From assembly GCA_050283925.1 (NCBI GenBank), contig JBNOAI010000010.1, positions 62,001 through 126,000 on the forward strand: a stretch of DNA of 64,000 nucleotides. Direction: 5' to 3'. A model generated the notes under the pieces. It was not told the DNA's origin. It worked only from the letters and a program-made list of their open reading frames with translations, and searched no databases. The translations under genes and the position numbers were made by a program. This document shows positions 61,088 through 64,000 of the stretch, piece by piece. Numbering within the stretch: the stretch's first letter is position 1; each line of letters begins with the position of its first letter. The stretch comes from ZC4RG25 sp023428365. Lineage in GTDB: Bacteria; Pseudomonadota; Alphaproteobacteria; Rhizobiales; Hyphomicrobiaceae.

Positions 61088-62305
61088 ATGCTTGAGGGCG
61101 GCAGCGAAGTCTGGATAACCGGCATTGGGCTCGCAAGCTCGGTTGGTGAAGGGAACGCAATACATTCCGATATCCTGACTGGAAGCCTCTCCGGAATGCC
61201 TGTCCTTGATGAGATCACCTTCGCGCCCTACCCCGTGCATCGGCTCGCACACCTGGATTTCTCGAAGCAAATTCCAAAGAGCAGCGACCAGCGGCAGATG
61301 GACGGCTGGCAGAAGCTCGGCGTGTATGCGGCAGGTCTCGCCCTCGAAGATGCCGGGCTGAAGGATCAGCCCGAACTGCTCGATCGAACCGATCTTGTCG
61401 TGGCAGCAGGCAGCGGAGAGCGTGACACGGCAGTCGACTGCAAGGTGCTCGAATCGGGCGATGCGCTCGGCAATTCATCTCTGCGCGCCAATGAGATCCT
61501 GCCAAGCGCGTTGCGACCGACGCTGTTCCTCACCCAACTCTCGAACCTGCTCGCCGGTAACATCTCGATTGTCCATCACGTCACTGGCTCTTCACGCACC
61601 TTCATGGGAGAAGAGACGGCGGGGCTTGCCGCGATCGAGAATGCGTTTCGCAGGGTGGCTGCGGGCCAATCCGACGTCTGCCTGGCGGGAGGTGCGCTGA
61701 ATGCCGAACGCCAGGATCTGCTTCTTGGTTACGAGCTTGGCCACAATCTCTGGCACCATCCGTACGCACCCATCCAGGATCGCGCATCTCGAGTTGGCGG
61801 CTTTGTTCCGGGAAGTGTCGGCGCGTTTCTTGTCATCGAGCGGCGTGAGCACGCTGAGGCACGCGCAGCACGCCCCTATGCCCGGCTGACGGCAGTCGAA
61901 ACCGATCGCGACAGTCGGCGATTGAATGCTACGGCGAATCCCCTGGCGCAAGTGATGGCCCGAGTCGAAGAGCACGTGGTGACGAGCCCAGCTGGTGTAT
62001 TCAGTGGCACCAGCGGCGTCGCGCCGGTTACGGCCTCGGAACTCGCCTTTCTCGATACCCTGAAAACCAGCGGGAAAATTGACTACGCCTGGATCTATGG
62101 AAATCTGCTCGGGCATTCCGTTGAGGCGCATTTTCCGGCAGGGATTGCGCTGGCCGCTCTTGCCTTGCGATCCCGACGTCTATCGCTGGCGCTTGTCGGC
62201 GAAAGTGCCTCCTCCGACGACTTCAGCTCCGTCGACCGCATCATTGTGACGGCGGTTGGACATTGGCGCGGCGAGGGATTGGCCCTCCTCGAATCCATCC
62301 TGTGA
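61088..62305 (+). CDS. KS-beta ketosynthase subunit without catalytic Cys, copy 2
   Basis: A 405-residue paralogue of the protein at 58504, with the same losses: HHVTGSSRTFMGEE at the nucleophile position and GVFSGTSGVAPVTASE at the first His. Long stretches are shared with copy 1 (FSKQIPKSSDQRQM against FTRQISKTSDQRQM; LSNLLAGNISIVH in both). The ATG has a purine-rich GGAAAGGA 12-18 nt upstream. It is coupled to the second active KS. Confidence 0.82.
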   Translation: MLEGGSEVWITGIGLASSVGEGNAIHSDILTGSLSGMPVLDEITFAPYPVHRLAHLDFSKQIPKSSDQRQMDGWQKLGVYAAGLALEDAGLKDQPELLDRTDLVVAAGSGERDTAVDCKVLESGDALGNSSLRANEILPSALRPTLFLTQLSNLLAGNISIVHHVTGSSRTFMGEETAGLAAIENAFRRVAAGQSDVCLAGGALNAERQDLLLGYELGHNLWHHPYAPIQDRASRVGGFVPGSVGAFLVIERREHAEARAARPYARLTAVETDRDSRRLNATANPLAQVMARVEEHVVTSPAGVFSGTSGVAPVTASELAFLDTLKTSGKIDYAWIYGNLLGHSVEAHFPAGIALAALALRSRRLSLALVGESASSDDFSSVDRIIVTAVGHWRGEGLALLESIL

Positions 62306-63591
62306 AAGAGCCCATGACAACGAGTGTTCGAGACAAGAGGGGTCGGCCGCTCGTCGCGGTCACCGGTTGCGGTGTTGTCAGCTCGCTTGGGTGCGGAAAG
62401 GACGAGAACTGGTCGGCGCTCACAGAGGGGCGCTCGGGAATCCGTCAGATCACGCGGTTTCCAACAGATGGTCTGAGGACGACCATCGCCGGAACGGTCG
62501 ACTTTCTCAAGGTCTCCCCCCTCTCGTCCCCGGCTCTAACCATAGCCATGGCAACCACCGCCGCCGAAGAGGCCCTGGCAGAGGCGGAATTCTCCCGCGC
62601 GGAAAGCTTTCCCGGCCCCTTGTACCTCGCGACGCCGCCGGCAGAGCTTGAATGGCCGCAACGCAAGTCGCTGTGGGACGAAATGGCTGGCCACGGGCTT
62701 GCAAACTATGAGCGTCTGCTGATCGCGGCGAGAAACCGCGTCCACCAGGAGATGGCGGACTCGTTTCAGTTCGGAAGTGTTGCGGAACATCTTGCAGAAC
62801 GGTTCGGTACGCGGGGTCTGCCTGTCTCGGTGTCGACAGCCTGCGCGTCCGGAGCGACAGCGATCCAACTGGGTGTCGAAGCCATTCGACGAGGGCAAAC
62901 TCAATTGGCCCTCTGCATCGGCACCGACAGCTCCGTGCAGATTGAAGCTTTGATCCGCTTCATATTGCTATCCGCCCTGTCGACCCGGAATGAGCCCCCG
63001 CAAGAGGCCTCGCGGCCTTTCTCAAAGGACCGCAACGGGTTCGTAATGGCGGAGGGCGCAGGGGCTCTTGTCCTTGAAAATTATGCCAGCGCGAGGGCAC
63101 GTGGGGCGAACATCCTCGGTTTCGTCCACGGATGCGGAGAGAAGGCGGACGATTATCACCGCACGCGCTCTAAACCTGATGGAACCGCAATCATCGGCGC
63201 CATTCGCAATGCACTGGCCGATGCCGGCATTGAACCTCACGAAATCGGCTACATCAACGCGCACGGGACGAGCACGCCTGAGAATGACAAGATGGAATAC
63301 CTGTCACTCCGGGCCGTGCTCGGCGAGCATCTCGCAAGCACGCCGATCAGCTCCACGAAGTCCATGACCGGCCACACGCTGTCCGCGGCGGGCGCAATCG
63401 AGGCTGTATATTCCTTGATGGCCATTCGCGCCGGGAAACTGCCGCCGACCATCAACTACAATCTCCCGGATCCAGACATTCCCCTGGATGTCGTGCCGAA
63501 CACTGCGAGAGACGCGTACGTCACAACCGTCCTGTCCAATTCGTTCGGATTCGGCGGCCAGAACGTATCGCTCATATTGGGCACCCCGTGA
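62302..63591 (+). CDS. KS-alpha 3-ketoacyl-ACP synthase, copy 2
   Basis: A 429-residue paralogue of the protein at 59736 with an intact triad: Cys181 (SVSTACASGA), His in YINAHGTSTPEND and His in KSMTGHTLSAAG. The C-terminal third is nearly the same as copy 1 (NDKMEYLSL; LPPTINYN; VTTVLSNSFGFGGQN). GTG 62302 gives the same GTGA overlap as in pair 1; ATG 62314 is the alternative. The second pair therefore arose by duplication of a two-gene unit and then diverged. Confidence 0.86.
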   Translation: MKEPMTTSVRDKRGRPLVAVTGCGVVSSLGCGKDENWSALTEGRSGIRQITRFPTDGLRTTIAGTVDFLKVSPLSSPALTIAMATTAAEEALAEAEFSRAESFPGPLYLATPPAELEWPQRKSLWDEMAGHGLANYERLLIAARNRVHQEMADSFQFGSVAEHLAERFGTRGLPVSVSTACASGATAIQLGVEAIRRGQTQLALCIGTDSSVQIEALIRFILLSALSTRNEPPQEASRPFSKDRNGFVMAEGAGALVLENYASARARGANILGFVHGCGEKADDYHRTRSKPDGTAIIGAIRNALADAGIEPHEIGYINAHGTSTPENDKMEYLSLRAVLGEHLASTPISSTKSMTGHTLSAAGAIEAVYSLMAIRAGKLPPTINYNLPDPDIPLDVVPNTARDAYVTTVLSNSFGFGGQNVSLILGTP

Positions 63592-63968
63592 ACGCCGCAC
63601 CAGCTTCTCCCCAAGCTCGGGCTGCGCTCAAAGTCTTCTGTCCGCCTCTACGAGAGCGTCGAGCGGCGCATCAACATGCACGCCCAGTCCCAAACCTTCT
63701 CCGTCGATGACTCGCGCACCCTGCTGGGCGTGCCGGACGACAAGCTCATCAGGTTCGGAAAAGACTGCGGTGACGTCGGAGGGAAAAATGCGGACAGCGC
63801 GACACAGCGATCGGCGATATCGATCGAGCGCGCGGCACCTCGATGATGTCCTCCTCGCCCCTTATCGTGCTGCAATGCAACGACGATTTGTGTTTTTGAC
63901 GTCTTCGGTCCAGCCAAAATGGCGCGTAGTCTGTGTATCCAGAAGCGTCCAAGAGAGAGGAACGACAC
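63592..63968. other. Gap with a start-less open frame on the minus strand; possible gene remnant
   Basis: There are 377 bases between the second KS-alpha gene and the next start. On the minus strand an open frame without ATG/GTG/TTG near its beginning runs from about 63860 to a stop near 63624. It reads VRIFPSDVTAVFSEPDELV and then VIDGEGLGLGVHVDAPLDAL, with a codon pattern like real genes. I do not recognise it. The annotated-length frame at 63648-63968 on the same strand looks spurious. No clear terminator is seen. Confidence 0.35.
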
Positions 63969-64000
63969 ATGGCCGAGCGCGTCGCATTGATCACCGGCGG
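63969..64000 (+). CDS. Short-chain dehydrogenase/reductase, 3' partial (window edge)
   Basis: Only the first 10 full codons are visible. They read MAERVALITG followed by the start of a Gly codon, the usual opening of an SDR with the TGxxxGxG nucleotide motif. GAGAGGA lies 6-7 nt before the ATG. If it is a ketoreductase it would supply the reduction step for the KS pairs. In the rhizobial VLCFA cluster the gene at this place is a zinc alcohol dehydrogenase, so this locus differs. Confidence 0.5.
   Translation, partial: MAERVALITG

Noticed and set aside
1..64000. CRISPR arrays, tRNA or rRNA genes, insertion sequences, prophage or integrative-element ends
   Set aside because: No regularly spaced direct repeats, no cloverleaf with a CCA-type end, no transposase/integrase frame and no terminal inverted repeat pair were seen on reading; an automated tRNA/ncRNA scan was not possible here.

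Overview
The window reads as a chromosomal segment of an alphaproteobacterium, most likely a Hyphomicrobiales (Rhizobiales) member near the Xanthobacteraceae/Nitrobacteraceae. The grounds are an AcpXL-type acyl carrier protein with FabZXL/FabF-type partners (lipid A very-long-chain fatty acid genes), a TimA/Tim44-like protein, NnrS, NsrR and Crp/Fnr regulators of denitrifier type, O2-independent ubiquinone genes and many ABC importers. No rRNA, tRNA, CRISPR array, transposase or prophage gene was seen. Placement is by gene content only.

Region 1 (1-29.9 kb) is a series of uptake-plus-catabolism modules. (a) 1-7.6 kb: a 5'-truncated NDP-forming acyl-CoA synthetase, an enoyl-CoA hydratase, a polyamine-type ABC importer and an AcuI-like acrylyl-CoA reductase. 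(b) 7.8-15.1 kb: a GntR/FCD regulator divergent from a PdxA-family dehydrogenase, an Fe(III)-type ABC importer with a fused permease, and an amidase. (c) 15.2-22.4 kb: a GntR-led operon for a polar amino-acid-type ABC importer and a creatininase-family hydrolase, divergent from an enolase-superfamily enzyme and an amidohydrolase. (d) 22.8-29.9 kb: an atypical M19 dipeptidase homologue, a complete Liv-type importer and an imidazolonepropionase-like amidohydrolase. Clear inverted repeats lie at the two GntR divergent promoters.

Region 2 (30-35.4 kb) holds a decayed locus (an internal DUF2200 fragment abutting a 5'-truncated, frameshifted threonine dehydratase), an XRE-cupin regulator, a TimA-like protein, an orphan cytochrome c oxidase subunit I and a LysR regulator.

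Region 3 (35.5-51.4 kb) is a nitric-oxide/low-oxygen island: nsrR with a near-perfect NsrR-type operator in front of a small membrane protein and fdxA; a TonB receptor-ABC importer-nnrS operon; two divergent Crp/Fnr regulators; hemN-ubiX-ubiD; and ubiT-ubiU-ubiV. Together these support haem and ubiquinone synthesis without O2 and NO handling. The nir, nor and nos structural genes are not in the window.

Region 4 (51.5-64 kb) is the most unusual part: a fatty-acid/polyketide-like locus built from two divergent arms. The minus arm has a double-MaoC protein, an LpxQ-like outer-membrane barrel, an acyl carrier protein, an FkbH-type enzyme and a MaoC-ketoreductase fusion. The plus arm has an AcpXL-like ACP, FabZXL, then two consecutive KS-beta/KS-alpha pairs and a short-chain dehydrogenase running off the window. 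It looks like lipid A very-long-chain fatty acid machinery that has been expanded and joined to a module that in polyketide systems loads glycerate-derived C3 units. A 14-bp FNR-type box in the ubiD/ubiT divergent promoter recurs with one mismatch at the divergent promoter of this locus and, with two mismatches, upstream of the double-MaoC gene. This suggests that the lipid locus is under the same anaerobic control as ubiquinone synthesis.
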